From Streptomyces sp. D2-8 (GTDB lineage: Bacteria > Actinomycetota > Actinomycetes > Streptomycetales > Streptomycetaceae): DNA of 64,000 bases. Location of the stretch: the NCBI RefSeq assembly GCF_023184515.1, contig NZ_JAAHBP010000032.1, forward strand, positions 1 to 64,000, given 5' to 3'. This document shows, one piece after another, positions 17,726 through 26,816 of this stretch (positions within the stretch are counted from its first letter, which is position 1; each line of letters opens with the position of its first letter). A program made the translations under genes and the position numbers. The notes below the pieces were generated by a model that had not been told where the DNA came from, did no database searches, and was given only the letters and a program-made list of their open reading frames with translations.

Positions 17726-18301
17726 TCACCACGACACCTCGCGGACGTCGGCCCGGCTCTGCGGCTGGATCGTGGCGGTGATCTCCGACCGGTGGCGGCT
17801 CGCCGAGAACGTCACCGTGAGCGTCTGCGCCTCGGTCCGGCTCGTACTCACCGTGAACCCCTGGTTCGGCACCGCCGAGATCAGGCACACCGCGTCGTCG
17901 CCGAACCGCACGGTGGCCTTGCCGCCCTCGGACGGCACCGTATAGACGCCGGCGCCGCCTTCCTGGCACCCCGAGCCGTCCGCGCTGGTCGGCGCCCCCG
18001 GGGTGCTGGTGCGGCCGGTGGGTGTCGGCGTGGGCGTGGGCGTCGGGCTGGGATCGGTCGCCGGCTCGCTGCTCCGGGGCGGCGGGCTGGGACTGCGGTT
18101 GCTCGCCGACGGACTCGGGGAGGGTTTCGCGGTGGTGGGGCTGGGCCGCGGGGACTTCGGGGGCTCACTCGGCGCGGACTGCGCGACCGGCGCGGTCGGC
18201 CGGGTCGACCCCACCACGAAGTGAATCGTGAGGATGACAGCGGTGACACTGGCTGCCGTGCAGGCCAGCCATATGATCAGGTAGCGCAGGAGGCGGGACA
18301 C
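17726..18301 (-). CDS. Membrane-anchored proline/serine-rich protein
   Basis: A 191-residue protein with one N-terminal membrane segment (LIIWLACTAASVTAVILTIH), a long Pro/Ser/Thr linker (about 38-105) and a small extracellular domain with two cysteines (GSGCQEGGAG and DAVCLISAVP). It is divergent from the response regulator and kinase at 18.3 kb, so it could be an accessory sensor. That is inference from position only. Confidence 0.65.
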   Translation of the reverse strand: MSRLLRYLIIWLACTAASVTAVILTIHFVVGSTRPTAPVAQSAPSEPPKSPRPSPTTAKPSPSPSASNRSPSPPPRSSEPATDPSPTPTPTPTPTGRTSTPGAPTSADGSGCQEGGAGVYTVPSEGGKATVRFGDDAVCLISAVPNQGFTVSTSRTEAQTLTVTFSASRHRSEITATIQPQSRADVREVSW

Positions 18302-18337
18302 TGCACCATAGTGACGGACCGGCTAACGTGCCTGCTC

Positions 18338-19027
18338 ATGGCCTCCGTACTTGTCGTCGAGGACGACCCCGTCATCCGGGCCGCGCTGATCGAGGTCCTG
18401 ACCGGGCACGGCTACGCGGTCAGGACCACCCACCAGGGTTTCGAGGCGCTGCGCGAGATCACCCAGAGCCCGCCGGACATCGTGGTGCTGGACCTGGGGC
18501 TGCCCGATCTCGACGGCCTCGACGTGCTGCGCATGATCCGGGGCATTTCCCGCGTGCCGGTCCTGGTCGCCACCGCCCGTGACGACGAGAGCGAGATCAT
18601 CCGGCTGCTCAACGCGGGGGCCGACGACTACCTGGTCAAGCCGTTCTCCGGCGGCCAGCTCGCCGCCCGGCTCGCCGCCGTGCTGCGCCGGTCCGTGCCC
18701 GCCGACGTAACTGCGGCCCGGCGGCCAGTTCTGCAGGTGGCAGACCTGCGCATCGACCCGACCGCGCGCACCGCGCACCTGGCTGGCCGGGAACTGCCTC
18801 TGACCCGCCGCGAGTTCGATCTGCTCGCCTACCTCGCCGCCCACGCCGACCAGGTCGTCACTCGGCAGCGCATACTCACCGAGGTGTGGCAGCAGCCGTA
18901 CGTCGAGGACCAGACGGTCGACGTCCACCTCTCCGCGCTCCGCCGCAAAATGGGCGAGAAGGCGCGAAAGCCCGGCTATCTGCGCACGGTTCGCGGCCTG
19001 GGCATCAAGTTGGTCAGCTCGCCATGA
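18338..19027 (+). CDS. OmpR/PhoB-type response regulator
   Basis: A 229-residue protein. The receiver domain has acidic Glu8/Asp9/Asp10, phospho-acceptor Asp52 in IVVLDLGLPD and the conserved Lys in YLVKPFS. The C-terminal winged helix runs from about residue 130 (LPLTRREFDLLAYLAAHADQ, ending RTVRGLGIKL). Its TGA overlaps the kinase ATG (ATGA), so the pair is co-translated. Confidence 0.92.
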   Translation: MASVLVVEDDPVIRAALIEVLTGHGYAVRTTHQGFEALREITQSPPDIVVLDLGLPDLDGLDVLRMIRGISRVPVLVATARDDESEIIRLLNAGADDYLVKPFSGGQLAARLAAVLRRSVPADVTAARRPVLQVADLRIDPTARTAHLAGRELPLTRREFDLLAYLAAHADQVVTRQRILTEVWQQPYVEDQTVDVHLSALRRKMGEKARKPGYLRTVRGLGIKLVSSP

Positions 19028-20352
19028 GACGTGCCCTCGCTTGGATCGCCCTGGCCGTCACCTCAATGGTGGCCCTGTCCTTCCTCATCCCCCTCGCCCT
19101 CCTCGTGCGCGAACAGGCACGGGACCGGGCCACCACGGCTGCCGAGCAGCGGGCGTCCGCCCTGTCTCCCGTGCTCGCCCTCACCACCCGGCGCGCAGAC
19201 GTGCAGCAGGCCGTCGCCGAGCTCGGCTCCTCCGACCAGCTCGTCGTACGTCTGCCCGACGGCGGCTTCGTCGGCACCCCGCACGCGCCCCGGGACGCGC
19301 TCGACCGGGCCGTGCGCAGGCGCGAGACGCTGGCCGTGGACACCGCCGGCGGCTGGGTCTACCTCCAGCCCGTCGTCCTGCAGGGCGACCGGGTCGCGGT
19401 CGTGGAAGCCTTCGTGCCCGCCGCAGACCTCACCCGGGGCGTGGCCGCGTCCTGGGGCGTCATGGCGCTGCTCGCGCTGGGTCTGGTCGGCGGTTCGGTA
19501 CTCGTCGCAGACCGGCTCGGCGCCCGCGTCGTCCGGTCATCGCGCAGTCTCAAGCGCGCCTCACTGGCTCTCGGCTCCGGCGATCTGGACGTGCGTGTCG
19601 AACCCGACGGCCCGCCCGAACTGCAGGAGGCCGGTGCGGCGTTCAACACCATGGCCGACCGCGTCCTCGACCTGCTCGCCGTGGAACGCGAGCTGGTCGC
19701 CGACCTCTCGCACCGGCTGCGCACCCCGTTGACCGCTCTCTACCTGGAGGCCGACCGGATGGGGTCGACGCCCAGCGCCCGGCGGGTCGCGGAGGCGGCC
19801 GGCCAGCTGGAGAGCGAACTGGACTCGATCATCGCCGCGGCCCGTACACCGCTGGCGTCGGCGCAGCCGGCCCGTGCGGCGGCCGGCGCTGCGAAGGCGT
19901 GCGACGTCGCCGAGGTGGTCGCCATGCGCCTGGACTTCTGGTCGGTCCTCGCCAGCAAGCAAGGACGACCCTGCGAGCGCTCTCTCACGCCGCGATTGGT
20001 GCCCGTAGCCTTCCCCGAGGACGACCTTGCGGCCGTCGTCGATGCCCTGATCGGCAATGTCTTCCGGCACACCCCGGAGGGCACCGCCTTCGCCGTGCGC
20101 GTGGAGCGGGCGGATCGGCACGTGTTCCTCACGGTCGACGACGCGGGACCGGGAGTGGCGGACCCCGACGCAGCGCTCACGCGCGGTGTGAGCGTCGGAG
20201 GTTCGACGGGGCTGGGCCTGGACATCGTGGCCCGGGCGTCCCGCGCGGCGGACGGCGAACTGACGATCACCCGGGCGCCATTGGGCGGCGCCCGGGTGCG
20301 GGTGTCGTTCGTACTGGCTGACGCGGGCGGGGCCGGCGGCGGGGGGCGGTGA
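19024..20352 (+). CDS. Sensor histidine kinase
   Basis: A 442-residue kinase with an N-terminal membrane segment, a periplasm-side loop, a second membrane segment (GVMALLALGLVGGSVLVA), a HAMP-like linker, a dimerisation domain with His230 in DLSHRLRTPLTAL, and an ATPase domain with the N box (VVDALIGNVFRHTPEG), DDAGPGV and GSTGLGLDIV. It phosphorylates the preceding regulator. The stimulus is unknown. It ends 7 bp from the 3' end of the convergent CAP-domain gene. Confidence 0.92.
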   Translation: MRRALAWIALAVTSMVALSFLIPLALLVREQARDRATTAAEQRASALSPVLALTTRRADVQQAVAELGSSDQLVVRLPDGGFVGTPHAPRDALDRAVRRRETLAVDTAGGWVYLQPVVLQGDRVAVVEAFVPAADLTRGVAASWGVMALLALGLVGGSVLVADRLGARVVRSSRSLKRASLALGSGDLDVRVEPDGPPELQEAGAAFNTMADRVLDLLAVERELVADLSHRLRTPLTALYLEADRMGSTPSARRVAEAAGQLESELDSIIAAARTPLASAQPARAAAGAAKACDVAEVVAMRLDFWSVLASKQGRPCERSLTPRLVPVAFPEDDLAAVVDALIGNVFRHTPEGTAFAVRVERADRHVFLTVDDAGPGVADPDAALTRGVSVGGSTGLGLDIVARASRAADGELTITRAPLGGARVRVSFVLADAGGAGGGGR

Positions 20353-20358
20353 CCGGGG

Positions 20359-21210
20359 TCAGCGACCGGCGCCGAAGTTCTGCGTCCACCAGGGCCCGCC
20401 GTCGCCGAAGTGGACGCCCACGCCCAGCTCCTTGAAGGAGCAGTTGAGTATGTTCGCGCGGTGCCCGGGGCTGTTCATCCAGGACTTCATCACCGAGGCG
20501 GCGTCCGCCTGGCCCCGGGCTATGTTCTCGCCCAGGGTCGACCACTGGTACCCCGCGGCCTCGACCCGGGTCGTCATCGTCGAGCCGCCGGGGCCGGTGT
20601 GGGACATCACGCCGCTGCTCGCCATGACGTCGCTGTAGTCGTCGGCGGCCCGGGTGAGCCGGTCGTTCGCCGTGACCGGCGAGCAGCCCGCCGCGGCCCG
20701 CTCCTTGTTGACCAGCGCGAGCACCTGGGTCTCGGGCCCGCCACCGGACTCGGAATCCGACCCGGAGTCCGATCCGGTGTTGCCCGGGCGTATGCCGCCG
20801 GAACCGCTCGCCGACCCGCCGCCGCTGCTCTTCGCCGTCGTCCCCGCGGGTGCCTTCGACGCGGGGGCGGTCGTCTTCCGTGCACGAGGGGTTGGGCTCG
20901 CCGATTGCTTCCGCTTCTCCTTCGGCTTCGCGCTCGGCGAGCTGCTCGCCGTGGTGCTCGGGCTCGCCGAAGCAGAGGCGAGCGGCGCCGCACCGTCGGC
21001 GGCGTCCCCGGCGCCCGGCGTCCTGTCCGTGCTGTTCGCAACCACCCGGTCCGACGCGTCGCCGTCCTCGCCGCTGACGACGGCCACGGTGATCCCGACG
21101 CCCGCGATCGCAGCGACGGCTCCCATGGCCAGCGCGGGACCGCGCGATTTCGGCCCACTGCGGGGGCGGGCGTGAAAGCGGGACGGGCGAGCGGCTCGGC
21201 GGGAACCCAT
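20359..21210 (-). CDS. Secreted CAP-domain (SCP/PR-1 like) protein
   Basis: A 283-residue protein. One membrane segment (ALAMGAVAAIAGVGITVAVV) precedes a Ser/Thr/Ala-rich linker, and a C-terminal CAP domain runs from about residue 165 (VLALVNKERAAAGCSPVTAN). CAP signature residues are present in GVMSHTGPGG, LGENIARGQ, SWMNSPGHRANILN and GVGVHFGDGG. Bacterial CAP proteins of this YkwD type are extracytoplasmic. GGTGTCC precedes ATG 21210. Confidence 0.85.
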   Translation of the reverse strand: MGSRRAARPSRFHARPRSGPKSRGPALAMGAVAAIAGVGITVAVVSGEDGDASDRVVANSTDRTPGAGDAADGAAPLASASASPSTTASSSPSAKPKEKRKQSASPTPRARKTTAPASKAPAGTTAKSSGGGSASGSGGIRPGNTGSDSGSDSESGGGPETQVLALVNKERAAAGCSPVTANDRLTRAADDYSDVMASSGVMSHTGPGGSTMTTRVEAAGYQWSTLGENIARGQADAASVMKSWMNSPGHRANILNCSFKELGVGVHFGDGGPWWTQNFGAGR

Positions 21211-21252
21211 GCAGGACACCTCGGTCTGTCGGTCGGCTGACTCGGCCCCGTG

Positions 21253-21280
21253 TCCGGTGGCCGCGATCGCGGCCACCGGA
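21253..21280. promoter_or_regulatory. 28-bp perfect palindrome upstream of the CAP gene
   Basis: The two 14-base arms meet at CGATCG with no unpaired base (TCCGGTGGCCGCGA and its complement). It lies 43 bp upstream of the CAP-protein start. It could be an operator or a hairpin in the 5' leader. No U tract is present. Confidence 0.4.
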
Positions 21281-21407
21281 CCTGTGGGGGGTGTTCGAGA
21301 GCCTAGGACCCGGCCGGGGCGGAGACCTCCGTTCGAAGGTCATCTTCAAGAAGCCTTAAGAGAGCCGCCAAAGTCCGCTGAGGAACGGTGGGGAGCTCAC
21401 CCTGAGG

Positions 21408-21662
21408 GTGTGGCACACCATGTGGCTGGCACGCATCGACAACAAGACCGCTGAGCTCCAGCGGCGGGAAGCCGAACGGGAACACGGCCGGCACGTCCGG
21501 CACGCCAGTCCGGAATGGATCGTCCAGCTCGGTATCGGCACCGGACGCCCGCCCGTCCAGGTCCATGCCGGCGACTGCTACGCCGCGGGCAACCGCCGCG
21601 GGAGTGCCTTGACCCGGGCAACGTGCGCCCACCACTGTTTCTTGCCCTCGATGATGTCTTGA
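21408..21662 (+). CDS. DUF6233-family protein, altered C-terminus
   Basis: The frame reads WLARIDNKTAELQRREAERE then SPEWIVQLGIGTGRPPVQVH and AGDCYAAGNRR, the core of the small DUF6233 proteins common in Streptomyces. Family members continue into an ACTHC-like metal-binding tail; here the frame runs off as SALTRATCAHHCF and stops, so a 3' frameshift is likely. The start is GTG 21408 or ATG 21420. The rest of 21281-21836 holds nothing else I can identify. Confidence 0.5.
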   Translation: MWHTMWLARIDNKTAELQRREAEREHGRHVRHASPEWIVQLGIGTGRPPVQVHAGDCYAAGNRRGSALTRATCAHHCFLPSMMS

Positions 21663-21836
21663 TTCAGGACGTCGCGGAGCATGTTCAGCAGCAGGTGTCC
21701 CCACTCGGCCCGGGGCCGGTACCGGCATCCGGTCGAAGTCGGGCAGCTGAGGTAGCCGTCCACTCTGGAGTGGTACTTCGTGGCCGCCGTTTCCGGGCCG
21801 CTCCAAGCAGGGGTTCGCGTCACGGTGGCGGTGTCG

Positions 21837-22838
21837 CTATGACGGCAGCACCTCGTCGAAGTAGCCGGGCCCGTGGCTGGGGATCACCCGCGGCGCGCTG
21901 GTGTAGCGCATAGTCTCCGTCTGCCAGGCGTGATAGCCACTGATCCACGAGCCCATCACCGCGACATAGATGTCCACCGCGGCCCGGTCCTCAGCGTCCA
22001 GCCCGAGCTGCGCGCACATGGCCGACACCTGGACGGCAAGCTCCTCGAACCGCGCGCAGCGTTCCTCGACTTCCCGGCGCGCCGCAGCGAGGGCGTCATC
22101 CCGGGTGCAGCGCTGGGCGTGCGCGATGACGAGCACAAGGTTGTCCATGTCACCGCGCGCTTCTTCCTTCTCCAAGGAGTACACGTCGTTGCACATCAGA
22201 GTGACGTCGATGGCGGCCTGGCGCATGATGCGCAGCTGCGGACTGTGGAATGCGGATGCGGGGACGCTGATGCCGGCGGCGCATTCCCCCAGGGACAGCG
22301 GCAGGTCGGTGCCGGCGATGCCCCGGCGGACCTGCAGGTAGCTCTCCATGTCGCTGGGTGCGCCGCGCAGCCGGTTGATAGCTTCGTGGGCCTGGGTGGC
22401 GAAGTAGTACTCCCACTCATGGGCCGTGCGAGTCACCCAGGCTGGATGCGCGCCGTCGGCGCTGCGGGCCCAGATGTCCTTGAACGCCACCGAACACGCG
22501 TCCCTGCCCGGCGCGGATCCGTGCACGATGTCGATCAGTTGCTGGCACACCACCGCCGCCCGGGCGGGTGTCTGCCCGAGCGGGCCGTCGAACTGGTCGT
22601 CGAAGACGAAGAAGAACGCCATCGCATCCGTGCAGACGTCCAGCATCGGCCCCTGCGCGTGCGGGAATCCGTAGGCGGCGAGCCGCGGCATGTCCCAAGA
22701 GGCGTACCAGTCCAGCGACCTGCCCTCCTGCACCAGGCCCGTACGCAGCACCCAGTTGCGGTTACGTAACCGCGCACCCTCAAGATCCGGGCTCAGGGCA
22801 AGAGGAAACGGAAGAGCGAACTGGACGTCCTGCGGCAC
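21837..22838 (-). CDS. Class I sesquiterpene cyclase, pentalenene-synthase-like
   Basis: A 333-residue bacterial terpene synthase starting at GTG 22838, with GGAGGGGG upstream. The N-terminus (VPQDVQFALPFPLALSPD) closely follows the pattern of pentalenene synthase. The aspartate-rich metal motif is D80-D81-Q-F-D84 in FFFVFDDQFDGP. The NSE/DTE motif is N217-D-V-Y-S221-L-E-K-E225 in CNDVYSLEKEEARGD. It should ionise farnesyl diphosphate and cyclise it inside the cytoplasm. No P450, oxygenase or resistance gene adjoins it, so it is an orphan cyclase; the product cannot be read from sequence. Confidence 0.88.
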   Translation of the reverse strand: MPQDVQFALPFPLALSPDLEGARLRNRNWVLRTGLVQEGRSLDWYASWDMPRLAAYGFPHAQGPMLDVCTDAMAFFFVFDDQFDGPLGQTPARAAVVCQQLIDIVHGSAPGRDACSVAFKDIWARSADGAHPAWVTRTAHEWEYYFATQAHEAINRLRGAPSDMESYLQVRRGIAGTDLPLSLGECAAGISVPASAFHSPQLRIMRQAAIDVTLMCNDVYSLEKEEARGDMDNLVLVIAHAQRCTRDDALAAARREVEERCARFEELAVQVSAMCAQLGLDAEDRAAVDIYVAVMGSWISGYHAWQTETMRYTSAPRVIPSHGPGYFDEVLPS

Positions 22839-23075
22839 GAGCCCCCCTCCCTGGATGGCCGTCAACGGTGTGCTCACCGCACGGAGTGATCCCGACATCC
22901 GGTCACCGGACGGCGAACCGTCCATCACTGTTGCACCTGCTGCGGTGGCCCGGTATTTGCCCAATAGGCACGTCCATGAATCTACGAACCGGCGCACTTT
23001 CCCGTGATTGGCGGCGTCGAACCCCTCCGGAGCCTGGCCCCAGCCCTCCCCGTCCAGAAGCCTCAGCGGCGCGGC

Positions 23076-23310
23076 CCGCCGGTGAGCAGCCAGGACGCGT
23101 CACCGGTCCCCGCCGCCGGACGGGCAGCGCGAGTGGTGGGAGCAGCTCGGCATCGTGTCTCCCGCCCCGGACTTGGACGCGCACGTAGAGCCGTCCACGG
23201 CGCCCGTGAGCGCCTTCGAGCGGGGCGTTGCGGCCCTTGGGCTCGCGAGGGTTCTGTGACCGTCCCCACGTGGTGCGCGACCGCTGAAACATGCGAGAAG
23301 CCACGCCGTC
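23076..23310 (+). pseudogene. Helicase-associated-domain protein remnant
   Basis: DGQREWWEQLGIVSPAPDLD and PVSAFERGVAALGLAR run to a TGA at 23257-23259. One base over, the pattern continues as REGSVTVPTWCATAE. This matches the repeated helicase-associated domain of Streptomyces proteins (A-F-x-R-G-x-A-A-L-x-x-x-x-x-R-E-G-x-x-x-V-P). No start and a frame break mark it as a remnant. Confidence 0.4.
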
Positions 23311-23840
23311 ATGACCTGCCGAAGATCTTGCGCTCTAGCTTGTTGAGGCGCTTCAGTGCCGTCTCCACGCGCTCGATCCCCTCCCGGGCAACATCCACTT
23401 GGCGGGCTCGGGCCGCGGCGTATCTTTGTCGGCGGCGCTGTTCCTGAGGCGTCTCAGGCGTGTCTGCGTAGGCCATCATGACCCGGCTCGGCGGCGCGCT
23501 ACCGGACGCGTCGGCCCAGGCCTGGGCGACACTGGCCATCGTCTGCCGCAGTTCCGGGTCGTCTCGACGTTGTGAGAGATCCTTAAGCCGCTGACCTGTG
23601 TCTCTCCGTTCCTCCGCCAGGAACCAGGACGCGTCGAACCCTCGCTCGTCAATGAGCTCTCCGAACAGACTGCGAACCGTGGTCAGCGCCTCGCGTACTG
23701 CCATGCCGTCCGGACCGAGGGCGAACGTGTCGTCGGGTCCACGCCTTGTAGAGCAACGTGCCGAGAGTCGCCATGAAGGCAAGCCAGCCAGGCAGAAACT
23801 TGGGCCAGTCGCCCCACCAGGAGGGAGCTGCGAGCGTCAT
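23309..23840 (-). pseudogene. Hypothetical membrane protein with a frame break
   Basis: From ATG 23840 the product begins WWGDWPKFLPGWLAFMATLG TLLYKAWTR with one membrane segment. Near 23735 the reading shifts into the frame DDTFALGPDGMAVREALTTV and continues for about 140 residues of charged helices (RLNKLERKIFGRS at the end). Together the pieces make a plausible 175-residue single-pass protein of unknown function. Confidence 0.5.
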
Positions 23841-24029
23841 GATCCAAGTCTGTCGGCTGAGCTCGAAAAGAGCCGGGACGGCTCACGGGTGCGCGCTGGG
23901 GCATGTGGGCGCCGCCCGGTGTGCTGCCCCGCGACGGCCCGGAAGGCCGCCGACACTCCTATCTCTCCAGGCGGCCACGACGTAACGCCGGGGCCGCGCC
24001 GTCGTTGGACAACGCGACTCCCTGTACCG

Positions 24030-24060
24030 GGCCCCGGGGATGGCCGACCTCCCCGGGGCC
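24030..24060. terminator. Terminator hairpin after the NarL-type operon
   Basis: GGCCCCGGGGA (24030-24040) and TCCCCGGGGCC (24050-24060) pair perfectly over 11 bp around a 9-nt loop. It lies about 75 bp beyond the response-regulator stop on the minus strand. Confidence 0.6.
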
Positions 24061-24133
24061 GTGGCGTGTCCGGCTCACGGTCAGATCCCTCGGGCCGCCG
24101 TGGCCGTGAGCCAGCCGACGGCTGCGGCGCCGG

Positions 24134-24796
24134 TCAGGAACCGCGCGGGGCCACCAGGCCGGATTCGTAGGCAAGGACCACGAGCTGGGCACGATCACGG
24201 GCGTGGAGCTTGGCCATGGCCCGGTTGATGTGGGTCTTGGCCGTCAACGGGCTGATGACCAGTCGGACGGCGATCTCGTCGTTGGACAGGCCCCGTGCGG
24301 CCAGGACGACCGCCTGGCGTTCGCGGCCGGTCAGCTCCTCCAGCCCGCTGCCGGCGCGGGTTGGGGGCGGCTGGGTGACGTACCGGTCGATGAGCTTGCG
24401 GGTGATCACGGGCGCGAGCAGGGCGTCGCCGCGGGCGGCGACACGTACGGCGTGCAGGAAGTCTTCCGGCACGATGTCCTTGACGAGGAAGCCTGCGGCG
24501 CCGGCGCGCAGCGCGTCGAAGACGTACTCGTCCATGCCGTAGTTGGTCAGCATGACGACGTGCACCCCGGCCAGGGCCGGGTCCGCGGCGATGCGCCGGG
24601 TCGCTTCGATACCGTCCATGACGGGCATCTGGATGTCGATGAGCGCGACATCGGGCAGATGCTCCTGAACGAGCGCCAAGCCCTCCTGGCCGTCGGCGGC
24701 CTCGTCCACCACCTCGATATCGTCTTCGAGGGCGAGTAGCGCGCGGAAACCGCTGCGGATAAGCGGCTGGTCGTCGACCAGCAGGACACGGATCAC
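24134..24796 (-). CDS. NarL/FixJ-type response regulator
   Basis: A 220-residue regulator. The receiver domain has the acidic pair in VLLVDDQ, phospho-acceptor Asp in DVALIDIQMPVMDG and Lys in GFLVKDI. The C-terminal LuxR HTH reads LTGRERQAVVLAARGLSNDE then PLTAKTHINRAMAKL. The GTG start at 24796 overlaps the kinase stop as GTGA. Such systems in Streptomyces often sense envelope stress or antibiotics; the target here is unknown. Confidence 0.92.
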   Translation of the reverse strand: MIRVLLVDDQPLIRSGFRALLALEDDIEVVDEAADGQEGLALVQEHLPDVALIDIQMPVMDGIEATRRIAADPALAGVHVVMLTNYGMDEYVFDALRAGAAGFLVKDIVPEDFLHAVRVAARGDALLAPVITRKLIDRYVTQPPPTRAGSGLEELTGRERQAVVLAARGLSNDEIAVRLVISPLTAKTHINRAMAKLHARDRAQLVVLAYESGLVAPRGS

Positions 24797-25920
24797 GATG
24801 CTTCATTCGTGGGGAGTTCAGCCCGGACTGTGAAGCCGCCTGAGCTGCGCGGCTCGGTGCGCAGTCGGCCGCCCAGGGCCGTGACGCGTTCGCGCATACC
24901 CAGCAGCCCGAGCCCGGCCGTCGGCGCGGGGTGCCGGGTGGCCTTCCCGTCGTCGTCGACGCGGATGGCGAGGATGTCCGGCCGGTAGCCGATGTGCACG
25001 GAGGCAGTGGTTGCGGCGGCGTGCCGGGCAACGTTGGTGAGCGACTCCTGAACGATCCGGTAAGCGGTACGGCCCACTGCGGTCGGCACGTCGTGCGGAT
25101 GTCCTTCGATCGTCAGCGTCGTCTCCAGGCCGGCCGCCTGGAACCCTTTCACCAGGTTTGAAATGTGGTCGAGCCCGTGCGGCGGGACGGTGTCCTCCTC
25201 GCGCAGCGCCTCAAGGGTCGCGCGCAGCTCGCGGCTCGCCTCCCGGCCGGCTTCCTGGATCGCCAGCAGGGCCTCCGGTACCTGCTCGCCCCGCCGCCGG
25301 GCCACGTGGACGGCGACCTCGGACTGCACCGTGATGACCGAGATCTGGTGAGTGAGCGAGTCGTGTAGCTCCCGCGCGATGCGCAGCCGCTCCTCGTCGG
25401 CACGTCGCCTGGCGGTCTCCTCGCGGGTGCGCTCAGCTTCGTCCGCCCGCCGTTCGGCCTGCCGCACCGCCTCCCCGGCGGCGAACGCGGCGATCAGCCA
25501 GGCGATCTCAAGAGTGTTCCGGGCTTGCGCCGCGACCTCGCGCGTGGACCCGTCGTGAAAGACCAGGGCGGTGAGGTGGAGCACGGCCACCAGGCCCCCG
25601 GACGCGGCCAGTGCGACGACGCGGTGCCCAGCACGTACCGCGCCGTAGACCGCGACGAGGTAGGAGACGGCGAGCACCTCGAACCCGGCCGCCAGAGAGC
25701 CCACCGCGCCCAGTCCGGTGACAGCCAGGACCACAAGCGGTGCCCGGCGGCGCGCGGCCAGCGCCAGCCCGCCGACCGCCAGCAGCACGCAGCCGAGCAG
25801 CTCGCGGCCCCCGACCGGGTGCGGTCCGGACAGCCCCGTGCCCAACAGCAGCACCGCCACGCCCACGGCGATCACCCAGTCGGTGACCGCTGCCGGGACA
25901 GCGAACCGTCCTTTGTCCAT
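24793..25920 (-). CDS. Sensor histidine kinase, HisKA_3 type
   Basis: A 375-residue kinase starting at ATG 25920. The N-terminal 140 residues hold about five hydrophobic segments (VIAVGVAVLLLGTGL, LLGCVLLAVGGLALA, VALAASGGLVAVLHLTAL). The HisKA_3 helix carries His186 in IARELHDSLTHQISVI, and the ATPase domain has VQESLTNVARHA, VDDDG and GLGLLGMRERVTALGG. It pairs with the NarL regulator through the GTGA overlap. Confidence 0.92.
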   Translation of the reverse strand: MDKGRFAVPAAVTDWVIAVGVAVLLLGTGLSGPHPVGGRELLGCVLLAVGGLALAARRRAPLVVLAVTGLGAVGSLAAGFEVLAVSYLVAVYGAVRAGHRVVALAASGGLVAVLHLTALVFHDGSTREVAAQARNTLEIAWLIAAFAAGEAVRQAERRADEAERTREETARRRADEERLRIARELHDSLTHQISVITVQSEVAVHVARRRGEQVPEALLAIQEAGREASRELRATLEALREEDTVPPHGLDHISNLVKGFQAAGLETTLTIEGHPHDVPTAVGRTAYRIVQESLTNVARHAAATTASVHIGYRPDILAIRVDDDGKATRHPAPTAGLGLLGMRERVTALGGRLRTEPRSSGGFTVRAELPTNEAS

Positions 25921-26148
25921 GGGTGCACCGTAACCGGATGCGGTCGTGTGCGAGTCCGGCTCACGGACGAGCGGTCGGCTACCGCGTGTGCGGTACCCGC
26001 GCGCTGCCTGCCGCGTCCGCGGTATCCGGATGCCGCGGCGGCGGCAGTGGAAAGTGCCTGCGTCTGCTGGACGATCGGCAGGGGCCGGGCGCGCATGCTC
26101 AAAGCGCATCGAGCATCGCAGTCAGCGACGGATGGAGAGGAGAGCGGC

Positions 26149-26523
26149 ATGAGTGCTTCAGCAGCCCTGATGGCGGCCGCCCAGGGCGGGATCATCGGCG
26201 ACGGGCGGACCGGGGCCAACCTGGCCCTGGGGGTAGGGCTGCTCGGCGTGGCCGTCGGCTGGCTGGCCCTGGCCCGCGCCGGCGGCCGGATCAGCATCGG
26301 CAACGCGCGCACCGGCGGGATGGCGGCCATCGCGGTGGGGCTGGCCGGCACGGCCCTCGCGGTCCTGCACCTGACCACCTCCAACGGCGGTCCCGGCACC
26401 GGCAACGGGCTCGTCGGCGCCCTCGTCGCCGTCCCGCTGGGGCTGGGCGCCGTACTCCTCGGCCGCCGGGCGCTGACCCGCTCCCGGGGCGGCGACCGGC
26501 CGATCGATCGGACGACCGTCTGA
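26149..26523 (+). CDS. DUF6223-family small membrane protein
   Basis: A 124-residue protein with three hydrophobic segments (LALGVGLLGVAVGWLALAR, GMAAIAVGLAGTALAVLHL, LVGALVAVPLGLGAVLLG). The G-R-I-S-I-G-N-A-R-T-G-G loop between the first two is typical of DUF6223 proteins. GGAGAGGAGAG precedes ATG 26149. It is divergent from the NarL-type kinase, and genes of this kind are often targets of the adjacent system. Confidence 0.7.
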   Translation: MSASAALMAAAQGGIIGDGRTGANLALGVGLLGVAVGWLALARAGGRISIGNARTGGMAAIAVGLAGTALAVLHLTTSNGGPGTGNGLVGALVAVPLGLGAVLLGRRALTRSRGGDRPIDRTTV

Positions 26524-26534
26524 CCATCACTCCG

Positions 26535-26700
26535 TCACGGCGTGCGTGGGGCCGCCGCGCGCCGGACCCCGTAGACGGCAAGCACCCACATCCGGCGCTC
26601 CAGCCCCGGAGCACCGAGGACAGCGGCAGAGCGAAGGCCAGGAGCAGACAGCCGACCAGGACCGACCACGTTTCCACGCCACCCCGCACGTCTGGCCGCG
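26535..26700 (-). pseudogene. Possible 3' remnant of a membrane-protein gene
   Basis: On the minus strand, TWSVLVGCLLLAFALPLSSV shifts frame into LERRMWVLAVYGVRRAAAPR before a stop at 26535. It reads like the last membrane helix and cytoplasmic tail of a transporter or permease, but is too short to name. Confidence 0.3.
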
Positions 26701-26816
26701 TCCATCAACCCCGCCGCCAGAACCCCTGACGTGCTCCTGGCGTGGTGCCCAACCGAACCAGACGATATCCAGGGCTATAGGTGTGCCCTGAGGTCAGAGT
26801 GGCCGTACTTCGCGGG

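Noticed and set aside
18003..18224. Plus-strand Gly/Val-rich ORF
   Set aside because: It is antisense to the Pro/Ser/Thr linker of the membrane-anchored protein.
21578..21823. Minus-strand ORF with LLLNMLRDVLNQDIIEGKKQ
   Set aside because: The composition is protein-like, but it overlaps the DUF6233 reading, has no ribosome site and matches no family I know, so it was not listed as a gene.
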